In this document: piece after piece, positions 32,886 through 43,998 of the stretch
Layout: each line of letters begins with the position of its first letter
Position numbering within the stretch: the first letter of the stretch is position 1
NCBI GenBank assembly: GCA_903848935.1
Contig: CAINHO010000017.1
Location: 1 to 47,974, forward strand
Reading direction: 5' to 3'
Length of the DNA stretch: 47,974 nucleotides
Source of the DNA: an uncultured Pseudomonadota bacterium
GTDB taxonomy: Bacteria > Pseudomonadota > Gammaproteobacteria > Methylococcales > Methylomonadaceae
Program-made: the position numbers and the translations under genes
The notes under the pieces: generated by a model
What the model saw: only the letters and a program-made list of their open reading frames with translations
Told to the model about the DNA's origin: nothing
Databases searched by the model: none

Positions 32886-35096
32886 ATGACCACTAACAAA
32901 TACAAAAACAGCTTTGCCTTTGCAGTCATTAAAACGGATGGATCAGTAGTGACGTGGGGTAGTGAATATAATGTATTGAATCAATACGTCCCTATCAATA
33001 CGAGTAAAGTAGCTAGCCAACTCGTCAATGTTCAGCAAATTTATTCAACCGATTGTGGTGCGTTTGCGGCATTAAAAGATGATGGTTCTGTGCTAACGTG
33101 GGGAAGTGTAAATTTTGGCGGTGACAGTAGTTTGGTTACAACTCAACTCAATGATGTGACCAACAAAGTTCAACAAATTTATGCCAACGCTCAGGCATTT
33201 GCAGCAGTGCGAGCAGATGGTTCTGTGGTAACTTGGGGAAATACGACCAATTTCAATAGTAACGGCACACCCGTTCCGCCAGCCAGTTTGCTCAACGCAC
33301 AACCCATCGATGCCGGACTTCCGACAATTTACTCTACAGGAACCGCGTTTGCTGAATTAAAAAACGATGGTTCAGTGATAACGTGGGGAAATATAGCGAC
33401 TGGCGGTAGCACACTTGCAGGAAAAGCCGCTGATGTTCTACCTCAACTCGATAACAGCACCAACAAAGTTCAACAGATTTATTCCACCAATACAGCATTT
33501 GCAGCACTGCGGACGGATGGTTCAGTGGTGACATGGGGAGATGTAAGTGCAGGTGGTGATACCACAAATGCCACTTTGGCAGCGAAACTGAATGGCTCTG
33601 ACGCTGTTACGAAAATTTATTCTACTAACGCTGCGTTTGCAGCAATACGAACCGATGGTTCTGTCGTAACGTGGGGAAATGCAGTTTATGGCGGTGACAG
33701 CACAACAAATACCACACTGGCAACAGAGCTGAATGGTGCGGTAGATGCTCAAGATATTACAAACATTTTTTCAACCAGCACGGCGTTTGCAGCATTGCGG
33801 GCGGATGGTTCGGTGGTGACTTGGGGCGATATAACTGCTGGCGGTAGTACCAGTAGCATCATTTCTGGAAAAACTATTGATGTTCTGCCTCAGCTTGATG
33901 ACAGTACCAACAAAGTTCAACATATTTATTCAACAGGTACAGCCTTTGCGGCACTTCGAGCAGATGGTTCGGTGGTGACGTGGGGCAATATAGGAGCGGG
34001 TGGCAACAGCAGTTCGGTGGCAAAGCAACTCGATGGCTCTGTCAATGCTCAAGATGTTACGCAGATTTTTTCAACCTACAATAGTTTTGCGGCTTTGCGA
34101 GCAGATGGTTCCGTTGTAACGTGGGGAAGTGCTGTAACAGGTGGCGATAGCAGTGCAGTTAAAGCACAACTCGACGGTCACATTAAAGTGATGCAAATTT
34201 ATTCAACCGATTATGCGTTTTCGGCATTACTAGCAGATGGCTCGGTAGTGTCATGGGGTGGCGCGAAAGCAGATAGTTTGACATTGGGTGGCGGGAGTTT
34301 TGGTGGTGACAATAGCATCGTCAAAGACAAATTAACTTCGGGTGTGGTGAATTTCGCTGACAATCACTTGCCAACGGGTTCAGTAAACATCAGTGGTGAC
34401 GCGCAACAAGGCAAAATTTTAACGGCTTCAAACACGCTTTTGGATTTAGATGGGCTGGGAACGATTAGTTATCAATGGTTAAGTGAAGGCATTGCAATCA
34501 AAGATGCAACCCAATCGACTTACACCTTGGTTGCCGACGATGTTGGTAAAACAATCAGCGTTACAGCGAGTTATACCGACGCATTTGGAATTGAAAACGT
34601 GAGCAGCCAAGCGACAACGGCTGTCAAAAATGAACCTACGCCGATTATCAGCACAAAACCAACAATGGGAAATGACTTGCTAACGGGAACAATTGGCAAC
34701 GACAGGCTGAATGGTTTAGCGGGAAATGACACGTTGATTGGCGGTTTGGGTGCGGATAGTTTAACGGGTGGCGCGGGAGCCGATATTTTTAAATATACCA
34801 GCGTTCAGGATTCAGGCATTACAGCTAAAACACGCGACATCATCACGGATTTTAAACACAGTGAAGGCGATAAAATTGACCTATCCGCTATTGATGTAAA
34901 TTCAAAACTAGCGGGAAATCAATCATTCACATTCATTGGCAGTGATGCTTTCAGTAAAACCGATGCGACAGGTCAATTGCGTTTCGATGCAACCAGCCAC
35001 ATTCTTTATGGCAGTACCAATGGCGACAATACCCCTGAATTTTCAATTCAACTCAACGGTGTAAGTAGTTTGTCGGCAACCGATTTTGTGTTGTAG
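32886..35096 (+). CDS. RCC1-like repeat protein with RTX/type I secretion C-terminus
   Basis: A 736-residue secreted protein without signal peptide. Residues about 10-490 carry ten repeats of roughly 45-50 residues with the core FAALRADGSVVTWG followed by a GGD or GGN turn and an IYST or IFST strand, like RCC1 beta-propeller repeats. About 495-590 is an Ig-like domain (LPTGSVNISGDAQQGKILTA, ISYQWLSEGIAIKDATQSTY, DVGKTISVTASYTDAFG). The end has RTX calcium-binding nonapeptides (GNDLLTGTIGNDRLNGLAGN, GGLGADSLTGGAGADIFKY) and a serralysin-type C-terminal secretion domain (IITDFKHSEGDKIDLSAIDV). Export by a type I system is likely; function unknown. Seven blades make a normal RCC1 propeller, so ten is unusual. 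Confidence 0.87.
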   Translation: MTTNKYKNSFAFAVIKTDGSVVTWGSEYNVLNQYVPINTSKVASQLVNVQQIYSTDCGAFAALKDDGSVLTWGSVNFGGDSSLVTTQLNDVTNKVQQIYANAQAFAAVRADGSVVTWGNTTNFNSNGTPVPPASLLNAQPIDAGLPTIYSTGTAFAELKNDGSVITWGNIATGGSTLAGKAADVLPQLDNSTNKVQQIYSTNTAFAALRTDGSVVTWGDVSAGGDTTNATLAAKLNGSDAVTKIYSTNAAFAAIRTDGSVVTWGNAVYGGDSTTNTTLATELNGAVDAQDITNIFSTSTAFAALRADGSVVTWGDITAGGSTSSIISGKTIDVLPQLDDSTNKVQHIYSTGTAFAALRADGSVVTWGNIGAGGNSSSVAKQLDGSVNAQDVTQIFSTYNSFAALRADGSVVTWGSAVTGGDSSAVKAQLDGHIKVMQIYSTDYAFSALLADGSVVSWGGAKADSLTLGGGSFGGDNSIVKDKLTSGVVNFADNHLPTGSVNISGDAQQGKILTASNTLLDLDGLGTISYQWLSEGIAIKDATQSTYTLVADDVGKTISVTASYTDAFGIENVSSQATTAVKNEPTPIISTKPTMGNDLLTGTIGNDRLNGLAGNDTLIGGLGADSLTGGAGADIFKYTSVQDSGITAKTRDIITDFKHSEGDKIDLSAIDVNSKLAGNQSFTFIGSDAFSKTDATGQLRFDATSHILYGSTNGDNTPEFSIQLNGVSSLSATDFVL

Positions 35097-35113
35097 TAAC
35101 GGAGGTTTTTAAA

Positions 35114-35710
35114 ATGAATCATTTATCGTTTTACATTCACGGCAATGCCGATGGTCACAACGAAATTTTGGAAATGCTGACGAGTTTCTTGGCAATTTTT
35201 GAAGGTTTAACAGCAAACGGTGGCGCGTCGAATGGCTCGAATTTTTTAGAAGGCATTGCCAGTCTCGCCAACATTCATCCGTTATTAGTTCATTTCCCGA
35301 TTGCATTTTTAAGTTTGTTTGTCGCCGTGGACTTAATTGGCACAGCGGCGAAAAAGTCGGAATGGCGCAGTTTTGCAAGTGGTTTGCTTTATTTGGGAAC
35401 AGTCTTTGCAGGTTTAACGGTTTGGGCGGGATTTAATGCTGCTGACACGGTGCCGCATGGTCACAATGTTCACGCGATTATGGAACGCCACGAGCAATTA
35501 GGACTTTCAATTTTAGCGTTATCAATGGCGTTATTGGCGTGGCGATTACGCCGACCCGTTGACGGTTGGGGAATTTACAACGTTTTTTCCGTGGTGCTTT
35601 TAGGATTGATTATTTTTGGCGCAGATTTAGGCGGTTTAATGGTTTACAAATACGGCGTAGCGGTGGAAGCAGTGACTGTTTCGCCTGAAGACAGTCACCA
35701 CAATCATTAA
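35114..35710 (+). CDS. DUF2231 family membrane protein
   Basis: A 198-residue inner-membrane protein with four hydrophobic helices in the DUF2231 pattern: HPLLVHFPIAFLSLFVAVDL, the next around GLLYLGTVFAGLTVWAGF, then LGLSILALSMALLAWRL and VFSVVLLGLIIFGADLGGLM. Two His residues (HPLLVH and HGHNVHAIMERHE) may bind haem or metal, as proposed for relatives; function is not known. GGAGG lies eight bases before the ATG. It ends eight bases from zwf on the opposite strand. Confidence 0.82.
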   Translation: MNHLSFYIHGNADGHNEILEMLTSFLAIFEGLTANGGASNGSNFLEGIASLANIHPLLVHFPIAFLSLFVAVDLIGTAAKKSEWRSFASGLLYLGTVFAGLTVWAGFNAADTVPHGHNVHAIMERHEQLGLSILALSMALLAWRLRRPVDGWGIYNVFSVVLLGLIIFGADLGGLMVYKYGVAVEAVTVSPEDSHHNH

Positions 35711-35718
35711 AAACTAGC

Positions 35719-37182
35719 TCAATCTTCCCACGTCCGACCATCTCGAGCCAATAACGCATCTGCCGCATTCGGCCCCCACGTTCCAGCGGCGTACGGTTTG
35801 GGTGCGTCGCTCAAATTTCCCCACGCACGTTGAATCGAATCAATCCATGTCCACGCCGCTTCGGTTTCTTCGCGGCTAATAAACAACGTGTTATTTCCAC
35901 GCATTGCTTCTAACAATAACCGTTCATAACCGCCCGAAACGTGCTTTTTCATTTGGCTTAGAAAACTCAAATCGAGTTTGTTTTTTTGCAACCGAATCGA
36001 ACCGTCAATACCAGGAATTTTGTTTAACACTTCGATTTCCACGCCTTCTTTCGGCTGCAAATGAATAATCAATTTATTCGGCGGCAAATCATAAAAACTG
36101 TCTTTGAAAATGTTATGCGGTTGTTGTTTGAAATACACGACGATTTCAGTGCGTTTTGAGTTCATACGTTTGCCCGTTCTCAAATAAAACGGCACACCTG
36201 CCCAACGCCAATTATCAATATCGACACGCATGGCGACAAAGGTTTCGGCTTCACTTTCGGTATTTGCGCCCACTTCTTCCAAATACCCCGGGACTTCTTT
36301 TCCCTTCATATACCCTTTTGCGTATTGTCCACGCACGGTGCGTTTGCCGACGTTGTAATCCGCAATCGGACGCAACGCATTCAACACTTTAATTTTTTCT
36401 GCATGAATACTTTTGGCTTCTAAATTAACGGGCGGTTCCATAGCGATAAAAGTCAGAATTTGCAGCAAATGGTTTTGCAACATATCGCGCAACTGCCCTG
36501 ATTTGTCGAAATAATCCCAACGTCCTTCAATGCCCACGTCTTCGGCAACGGTAATTTGAACATGGTCAATCGTGCTATGACTCCAATTCGTCGTAAAAAT
36601 CGAATTCGCAAACCGTAATGCCAGCAAATTCAACACCGTTTCTTTGCCCAAATAATGGTCGATACGATAAATTTGTTCTTCGTTAAACACCGCTTGCATG
36701 GTGTCGTTAATTTCTTGCGACGATTTCAAATCATAGCCAATTGGCTTTTCAATCACGATGCGCGAATCTTTTGAAACCAATTTTGCTTTTTGCAAACCGG
36801 TACAAATACTTTTAAACAAAAACGGCGGAATGGCTAAATAATTGACGGTGGTGCGATGTTTTTGATCAAGTTTTGCACCCAATTTTTTGAATTCATTTGC
36901 GTCACTAATGTCCAATTGCAAATAATCAAAACGCGCCGAAAAACGTTCCCACGTCTGTTCAACGATTGTGCAAGGTAAAAATTCTTCCAAGCTTTTTCTG
37001 ACCACTTCAATCAAACCGGCGCGGTCTTTTGGTAATCTATCGACAGCAATAATGCGTGTTTCGGGTTCAAGGAAGTTGGATTTATCGAGTTGATAAAGTG
37101 ACATCATCAATTTGCGCCGTGACAAATCGCCCAGTGCGCCAAAAATAACCAAATCACAGGGTTTATACTTTTTTGTGTTCAT
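35719..37182 (-). CDS. zwf: glucose-6-phosphate 1-dehydrogenase
   Basis: A 487-residue G6PD, first enzyme of the oxidative pentose phosphate and Entner-Doudoroff routes. The nucleotide site is LVIFGALGDLSRRKLMMSLY, the substrate signature is EEQIYRIDHYLGKETVLNLL, and GVPFYLRTGKRM is conserved. No pgl, edd or other partner lies beside it. The start at 37182 has no strong ribosome site. It is divergent from polA with about 135 bases between. Confidence 0.96.
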   Translation of the reverse strand: MNTKKYKPCDLVIFGALGDLSRRKLMMSLYQLDKSNFLEPETRIIAVDRLPKDRAGLIEVVRKSLEEFLPCTIVEQTWERFSARFDYLQLDISDANEFKKLGAKLDQKHRTTVNYLAIPPFLFKSICTGLQKAKLVSKDSRIVIEKPIGYDLKSSQEINDTMQAVFNEEQIYRIDHYLGKETVLNLLALRFANSIFTTNWSHSTIDHVQITVAEDVGIEGRWDYFDKSGQLRDMLQNHLLQILTFIAMEPPVNLEAKSIHAEKIKVLNALRPIADYNVGKRTVRGQYAKGYMKGKEVPGYLEEVGANTESEAETFVAMRVDIDNWRWAGVPFYLRTGKRMNSKRTEIVVYFKQQPHNIFKDSFYDLPPNKLIIHLQPKEGVEIEVLNKIPGIDGSIRLQKNKLDLSFLSQMKKHVSGGYERLLLEAMRGNNTLFISREETEAAWTWIDSIQRAWGNLSDAPKPYAAGTWGPNAADALLARDGRTWED

Positions 37183-37317
37183 AATTGTTCAATTTTTAGA
37201 GTGAAAGAAAAATCGTCTAGCACGCATTTGACGTGTTATTGCGCGTTATTATCGCAGAATTTGCGGGTTGTAACATACAATGCCCGCCACGTTTATTTTT
37301 TAAGGTTTCCTATTTTT

Positions 37318-40041
37318 ATGACAACGCCGCTCATTCTTGTTGATGGTTCTTCGTTTTTATACCGCGCTTATCATGCAGTGCCGCCGCTTACTAACGCTAA
37401 AGGTGAACCGACTAATGCGATTTTGGGCGTTTCGAATATGTTGCGAAAATTGCTCAATGAATACAATCCACAGTTTATGGCGGTAGTTTTCGACAGCGCG
37501 AGCAAAACGTTTCGGCACGAATTATCGGCAGATTACAAAACCAATCGAACCTCGATGCCCGATGATTTGAAAAGCCAAGTCAAGCCATTGCACGCGCTGA
37601 TTCGGGCAATGGGAATTCCATTGATTACAGCGACGGCGGTAGAAGCAGACGATGTGTTGGGTGTGTTGGCGTGTTATGCCGAGCGCGAAGGTCATGACGT
37701 GATTATTGCCACCGGCGATAAAGATATGGCGCAATTGGTGAACGAAAAAATTACCCTCGAAGACACCATGAGCAAAACCAAACTCAATCCTGATGGTGTG
37801 TTTGAAAAATTCGGTGTGCATCCTAATCAAATTGCGGATTATTTAGCCTTAGTTGGCGACAGTTCTGACAACATTGCAGGCGTGCCGAAAGTCGGTACAA
37901 AAACAGCGGCAAAATGGCTAGGTGAATATCAAACGTTGGATAATTTGGTTGCTCACGCGGACGAAATCACGGGCAAAGTGGGCGAAAATTTGCGTGAGAA
38001 TTTGGCGCAATTAGCATTGGCAAAACAACTCACCGTGATTCGGTGTGATTTGGAATTGCCTTACAACATGGCAGATTTAACGCGCCGTCCAATTCATGAT
38101 GAGCAATTGAAAACACAATTGACTGAATTGGAGTTTTTTTCGTGGTTAAATGCGTTGAATAAAAATTCAACTGAAACTAAACCCTTTTTTAAAAAAGCGG
38201 ATGTTGTTTTAAACGAACCCACGGAAACCACCGCCACTGCGCATTACGACGTGATTACCACGATGCCACAGCTTGACGCATGGATTTCACGTTTAGAAAA
38301 ATCGGCGTTAATCGCTTTTGATACCGAAACCACAAGTTTGGATTATATGAAGGCTGAAATCGTCGGTTTATCGTTTGCCGTTCAAACAGGTGAAGCGGCT
38401 TATTTGCCATTGACGCACAATTATCCGAACGCACCAACGCAGTTAAATCGTGAACAAGCTTTAGAAAAACTGCGTCCGCTGCTCGAAAATCCAACGCACT
38501 TGAAAGTCGGGCAAAATCTCAAATACGATTATCACGTTTTAGCAAATCATGGCGTAACGTTGCGCGGCATTGCTCACGATACGATGTTGGCTTCTTACGT
38601 TTTGGACAGTACGGGCAAACATAATTTAGATTTTCTCGCGCAAAAACATCTCAATTTAAAAACCATTCGTTACGAAGAAGTTGCTGGCAAAGGCGCGAAA
38701 AAACTCAATTTCTCAGAAGTAGAAATTGAAGTCGCTGCCCGTTATGTGGCGGAAGATGCCGATGTTTGCGTGCGGTTGCATCATGCGCTGCAAGCGAAAT
38801 TGCAAGCCCAACCCAATTTACTCACGCTTTATAACGAATTGGAAATGCCATTGTCGTCGGTGTTGGCGCGACTCGAACGGAATGGGGTTTTGATTGATGA
38901 TGATTTGCTGGCGCATCAAAGTTTAGAACTCGCACAACAAATGATGTCGCTCGAACAAAAAGCCCATGATTTAGCGGGTCATAGTTTCAATTTAAGTTCG
39001 CCCAAACAAATTCAAACGATTTTGTATGAACAATTGAATTTGCCCGTTTTAAAACGTACGCCAAAAGGTCAACCTTCGACCGATGAATCGGTGTTGCAAG
39101 AATTGGCGGAAGATTATGAATTGCCTAAATTGCTGATGGAACACCGTAGTTTGAGCAAATTGAAATCGACTTATATTGATAAATTGCCGCTACAAATCAA
39201 CGTGAAAACGGGGCGTGTTCACACGTCTTACAATCAAGTCGTGACGGTGACGGGGCGTTTGTCATCATCCGATCCGAATCTGCAAAACATCCCCATTCGT
39301 AGTGCCGAAGGTCGCAAAATTCGTCAAGCGTTTATCGCGCCAGACGGTTACAAAATTGTCGCGGCGGATTATTCACAAATCGAACTTCGCATCATGGCGC
39401 ATTTGGCGAACGACGAAGGACTGATTACTGCGTTTCAAAATGACCAAGATATTCATCGCGCCACGGCTTCTGAAGTTTTCAACGTGCCATTAGAAAACGT
39501 GAGCAATGAATTACGGCGTTCGGCAAAAGCGATTAACTTTGGGTTGATTTACGGAATGTCGGCGTTTGGGTTGGCGAAACAATTGGATATTTCACGCAGC
39601 GACGCGAAAAATTATATCGATGCGTATTTTGCGCGTTATCCCGATGTGAAAAATTACATGAACGAAACGAAAATCTTGGCGAAAGCACAAGGTTTCGTGG
39701 AAACGTTATTCGGACGGCGTTTATATTTGCCAGAAATTAACTCGAAGAATGCGATTTTGCGTCAATATGCCGAACGCACCGCGATTAACGCACCGATGCA
39801 AGGCACGGCGGCGGATATTATTAAACGTGCGATGTTGAAAGTAGATACTTGGTTGGCGACTGAAAACGTCGATGTCAAAATGATTATGCAAGTTCACGAC
39901 GAATTGGTATTTGAAGTGAAAATTGAACAACTCGACAGCGCGATTGAAATGATTAAAACGCTCATGAGTGGCGCGGCAGAATTGACCGTACCACTGATTG
40001 TCGATGTGGGCGTGGGCAATAATTGGGACGAAGCGCATTAG
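37318..40041 (+). CDS. polA: DNA polymerase I
   Basis: A 907-residue polymerase with all three activities. The 5' nuclease (about 1-290) shows LILVDGSSFLYRAYHAVPP, IATGDKDMAQLV and LVGDSSDNIAGVPKVGTKTA. The proofreading domain (about 300-490) keeps FDTETTSLDYMKAEIVGLS and VAEDADVCVRLH. The polymerase domain has SSDPNLQNIPIRSAEGRKIR, motif A AADYSQIELRIMAHLA, motif B RRSAKAINFGLIYGMSAFG and motif C MQVHDELVFEVK. I start at the ATG at 37318 because the family begins there; the frame upstream is probably not translated. Confidence 0.97.
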   Translation: MTTPLILVDGSSFLYRAYHAVPPLTNAKGEPTNAILGVSNMLRKLLNEYNPQFMAVVFDSASKTFRHELSADYKTNRTSMPDDLKSQVKPLHALIRAMGIPLITATAVEADDVLGVLACYAEREGHDVIIATGDKDMAQLVNEKITLEDTMSKTKLNPDGVFEKFGVHPNQIADYLALVGDSSDNIAGVPKVGTKTAAKWLGEYQTLDNLVAHADEITGKVGENLRENLAQLALAKQLTVIRCDLELPYNMADLTRRPIHDEQLKTQLTELEFFSWLNALNKNSTETKPFFKKADVVLNEPTETTATAHYDVITTMPQLDAWISRLEKSALIAFDTETTSLDYMKAEIVGLSFAVQTGEAAYLPLTHNYPNAPTQLNREQALEKLRPLLENPTHLKVGQNLKYDYHVLANHGVTLRGIAHDTMLASYVLDSTGKHNLDFLAQKHLNLKTIRYEEVAGKGAKKLNFSEVEIEVAARYVAEDADVCVRLHHALQAKLQAQPNLLTLYNELEMPLSSVLARLERNGVLIDDDLLAHQSLELAQQMMSLEQKAHDLAGHSFNLSSPKQIQTILYEQLNLPVLKRTPKGQPSTDESVLQELAEDYELPKLLMEHRSLSKLKSTYIDKLPLQINVKTGRVHTSYNQVVTVTGRLSSSDPNLQNIPIRSAEGRKIRQAFIAPDGYKIVAADYSQIELRIMAHLANDEGLITAFQNDQDIHRATASEVFNVPLENVSNELRRSAKAINFGLIYGMSAFGLAKQLDISRSDAKNYIDAYFARYPDVKNYMNETKILAKAQGFVETLFGRRLYLPEINSKNAILRQYAERTAINAPMQGTAADIIKRAMLKVDTWLATENVDVKMIMQVHDELVFEVKIEQLDSAIEMIKTLMSGAAELTVPLIVDVGVGNNWDEAH

Positions 40042-40110
40042 CGGTTTTTAAACTTGCAATACAGCGTGTTTTAAGCAAGAGTTTAGTGAAGATTTGCGAT
40101 AAAATGCCTT

Positions 40111-40818
<708 letters not shown>

Positions 40819-40822
40819 GAAA

Positions 40823-42235
40823 ATGGCAGGCAAAACGTTATACGACAAACTTTGGGAAGACCACGTTGTTCATACAGAAAACGATGGTTCGTGTTTAATT
40901 TATATCGATAGACATTTGGTTCACGAAGTCACTTCGCCACAAGCCTTTGATGGGCTGCGTTTGGCAGGCAGAAAACCGTGGAATGTGGCGCGAAATCTAG
41001 CGGTCGCTGATCACAACGTACCGACTAATCATCGTGACCAAGGCATTGCCGACCCTGTTTCGCGTTTGCAAGTGGAAACGCTGGATAAAAATTGTGCGGA
41101 ATTTGGCATTACTGAATTTGGCATGAACGATATTCGTCAAGGCATTGTTCACGTTATTGGCCCCGAACAAGGAGCGACGCTTCCTGGAATGACGGTGGTT
41201 TGCGGTGATTCACATACGTCAACACATGGCGCGTCTGGCGCGTTAGCGTTCGGTATCGGCACATCGGAAGTTGAACACACGTTAGCCACACAATGTTTAG
41301 TGCAGAAAAAAGCCAAAAATTTATTGATTTCAGTAAATGGCAAAGTCCGTGCAAGCGTGACTGCAAAAGACATTGTTTTAGCAATCATCGGTGAAATTGG
41401 CACAGCAGGCGGCACAGGTTATACGATTGAATTCGGCGGTTCTGCAATTCGTGCGTTATCGTTGGAAGGACGCATGACGGTTTGCAACATGGCAATCGAA
41501 GCAGGCGCACGCGCGGGGTTAGTGGCTGTGGATGAAGTAACGATTGATTATTACCGTAACCGTCCGCTTTCACCAAAAGGCGATGATTGGTTTATGGCAG
41601 AACGTGTGTGGCAGAATTTGCATTCTGATAACGATGCCGTTTTTGACAAAGTGATTAACATCGATGCCACAAAAATCAAACCACAAGTGACATGGGGAAC
41701 TTCGCCTGAATTAGTCGTTGCCGTAGATGCGGTTGTACCAAATCCCGCCGATGAAACGGATGCTGTGAAAGCCCAAAGTATGCACCGCGCGTTGGATTAT
41801 ATGGGCTTGCAAGCAGGTCAAAAAATCACTGATATTCAAATCGATAAAGTGTTTATTGGTTCTTGCACGAATTCTCGGATTGAAGATTTACGCGCGGCGG
41901 CGGTTGTGGTTGAAGGCAAAAAAATTGCCGCGAACGTCAAACAAGCGTTAATCGTTCCTGGTTCAGGTTTAATCAAACAACAAGCCGAAAGCGAAGGCTT
42001 AGACAAAATTTTCATCGATGCAGGTTTTGAATGGCGCGATGCGGGTTGTTCAATGTGTTTGGCGATGAATGCTGACCGTTTGGAAGAAGGTGAGCGTTGC
42101 GCTTCAACGTCGAATCGTAATTTTGAAGGACGACAAGGCTACGGCGGTCGCACGCATTTGGTTAGTCCAGCAATGGCGGCAGCGGCTGGGATTGCGGGGC
42201 ATTTTGTGGATGTTAGCTCATGGACAGGAGAATAA
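40823..42235 (+). CDS. leuC: 3-isopropylmalate dehydratase large subunit
   Basis: A 470-residue aconitase-family protein with a 4Fe-4S cluster, which with LeuD isomerises isopropylmalate in leucine synthesis. [12 protein letters not shown] opens it. [20 protein letters not shown] and the cluster Cys in [17 protein letters not shown] and [20 protein letters not shown] are conserved, with [20 protein letters not shown]. Four bases separate it from adk; leuD follows four bases later. Confidence 0.97.
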   Translation: MAGKTLYDKLWEDHVVHTENDGSCLIYIDRHLVHEVTSPQAFDGLRLAGRKPWNVARNLAVADHNVPTNHRDQGIADPVSRLQVETLDKNCAEFGITEFGMNDIRQGIVHVIGPEQGATLPGMTVVCGDSHTSTHGASGALAFGIGTSEVEHTLATQCLVQKKAKNLLISVNGKVRASVTAKDIVLAIIGEIGTAGGTGYTIEFGGSAIRALSLEGRMTVCNMAIEAGARAGLVAVDEVTIDYYRNRPLSPKGDDWFMAERVWQNLHSDNDAVFDKVINIDATKIKPQVTWGTSPELVVAVDAVVPNPADETDAVKAQSMHRALDYMGLQAGQKITDIQIDKVFIGSCTNSRIEDLRAAAVVVEGKKIAANVKQALIVPGSGLIKQQAESEGLDKIFIDAGFEWRDAGCSMCLAMNADRLEEGERCASTSNRNFEGRQGYGGRTHLVSPAMAAAAGIAGHFVDVSSWTGE

Positions 42236-42239
42236 AAGA

Positions 42240-42884
42240 ATGAAAGCATTTACAACCTTAACTTCAATTGTCGCGCCTCTCGACCGTGCAAACGTCGATA
42301 CTGACGCGATTATTCCCAAACAATTTTTAAAATCGATTCGCCGCACAGGTTTTGGCGTTTATTTGTTCGATGAATGGCGATATTTAGACCAAGGGCAACC
42401 CGATATGGATTGCACCAACCGTCCAATTAACAAAGATTTCGTACTAAATAAATCGCAGTACAAAAACGCACAAATTTTGCTGACCCGCGAAAATTTTGGT
42501 TGTGGTTCGTCACGCGAACACGCACCGTGGGCGTTAGAAGATTACGGCTTTCGGGCGATTATCGCGCCGAGTTTTGCTGATATTTTCTACAATAACTGTT
42601 TTAAAAATGGCTTGTTACCGATTGTCTTAGACGCTGAAATCGTTGACGGTTTCTTTAAAGAATTAACTGACGATTATGCCCTGACGATTGATTTAGCCGC
42701 ACAAACCATTACTACGCCAAGCGGCAAAACCATTGCGTTCAACGTAGATGAAAATCGCAAATTCCGTTTACTTAACGGTTTGGATGATATTGGTTTGACG
42801 TTGCAACACGCCGATAAAATTCACGCTTACGAAACCGAACGCACCAAACGTGCGCCGTGGTTGTTTAGAGAAATTTCAATTTAA
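42240..42884 (+). CDS. leuD: 3-isopropylmalate dehydratase small subunit
   Basis: A 214-residue swivel-domain subunit. [37 protein letters not shown] and [20 protein letters not shown] are typical. The start is the ATG at 42240, after GGAG in the leuC tail; the longer frame lies inside leuC. Partner of LeuC, same operon. Confidence 0.97.
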   Translation: MKAFTTLTSIVAPLDRANVDTDAIIPKQFLKSIRRTGFGVYLFDEWRYLDQGQPDMDCTNRPINKDFVLNKSQYKNAQILLTRENFGCGSSREHAPWALEDYGFRAIIAPSFADIFYNNCFKNGLLPIVLDAEIVDGFFKELTDDYALTIDLAAQTITTPSGKTIAFNVDENRKFRLLNGLDDIGLTLQHADKIHAYETERTKRAPWLFREISI

Positions 42885-42910
42885 AAAATTAAGAAAAAGG
42901 TTTTAGTTAC

Positions 42911-43996
42911 ATGACAAAAAAAATTGCAGTTTTAGCGGGTGACGGAATCGGAACAGAAATCGTTGCCGAAGCAATCAAAGTTTTAGAATTTTTAAATGCC
43001 GACATGGCATTAGGTTTTGAGTTTGAAAATGGCTTAATTGGTGGCGCAGCGTATGACGTTCACGGCACACCGTTTCCGCAACAAACCATCGATTTAGTTA
43101 CACCTGCTGACGCGATTTTATTAGGTGCAGTCGGTGGTTATAAATGGGAATCGCTTGATATTTCGGTGCGTCCTGAAAAAGGTTTGCTTGGTTTGCGTTC
43201 AACGTTAAATTTATTTTCAAATTTACGTCCTGCGATTTTATACCCACAACTTGCCGATGCTTCAACCTTAAAACCCGAAATCGTTTCAGGTTTAGACTTA
43301 ATGATTGTGCGCGAACTCACAGGTGGCATTTATTTCGGTCAACCTCGCGGTATTCGTGTTTTAGAAAACGGCGAACGCCAAGGTTTCAATACTGCAACTT
43401 ATACCGAATCTGAAATCCGTCGAATTGCCCATTCCGCATTCAAAATCGCGCAAAAACGTAATAAAAAATTATGCTCCGTCGATAAAGCTAACGTGTTGGA
43501 ATGCTCCGAATTTTGGCGCGAAATTGTCACTGAAATTGGCAAAGAATATCCCGATGTTGCGCTTTCGCATATGTACGTTGACAACGCGGCGATGCAACTC
43601 GTCCGTGCGCCAAAACAATTTGACGTGATTTTAACCAGCAATTTGTTTGGCGATGTGTTGTCAGATTGCGCGTCAATGCTCACAGGTTCAATTGGTATGT
43701 TGCCTTCTGCGTCACTCAATGAAACAGGCAAAGGTATGTATGAACCGATTCACGGCAGTGCGCCTGATATTGCAGGCAAAAACATTGCGAATCCATTGGC
43801 AACGATTTTGTCGGCGGCAATGATGTTGCGTTACACCTTCAACAACGAAGCGGCAGCAGCTCGCATTGAACAAGCGGTAAATGATGCGCTCGATGCGAAT
43901 GTTCGCACCGTCGATATTTATTCAGAAGGCATGACCAAAGTGAGTTGCTCAGAAATGGGTGATGCGGTGGTGACTGCTTTGAAAAATCGGAGTTAA
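42911..43996 (+). CDS. leuB: 3-isopropylmalate dehydrogenase
   Basis: A 361-residue decarboxylating dehydrogenase of leucine synthesis. [50 protein letters not shown] and [20 protein letters not shown] with [18 protein letters not shown] are the NAD, metal and substrate motifs. Third gene of leuCDB, followed by asd two bases on. Confidence 0.97.
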   Translation: MTKKIAVLAGDGIGTEIVAEAIKVLEFLNADMALGFEFENGLIGGAAYDVHGTPFPQQTIDLVTPADAILLGAVGGYKWESLDISVRPEKGLLGLRSTLNLFSNLRPAILYPQLADASTLKPEIVSGLDLMIVRELTGGIYFGQPRGIRVLENGERQGFNTATYTESEIRRIAHSAFKIAQKRNKKLCSVDKANVLECSEFWREIVTEIGKEYPDVALSHMYVDNAAMQLVRAPKQFDVILTSNLFGDVLSDCASMLTGSIGMLPSASLNETGKGMYEPIHGSAPDIAGKNIANPLATILSAAMMLRYTFNNEAAAARIEQAVNDALDANVRTVDIYSEGMTKVSCSEMGDAVVTALKNRS

Positions 43997-43998
43997 AC

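Noticed and set aside
32930-34260. CRISPR-like periodic repeats
   Set aside because: The period of about 150 bases and coding-frame conservation show RCC1-like protein repeats, not short repeats with unique spacers.
42069-42239. Longer LeuD starting inside leuC
   Set aside because: The family begins at MKAF and a ribosome site precedes the ATG at 42240.
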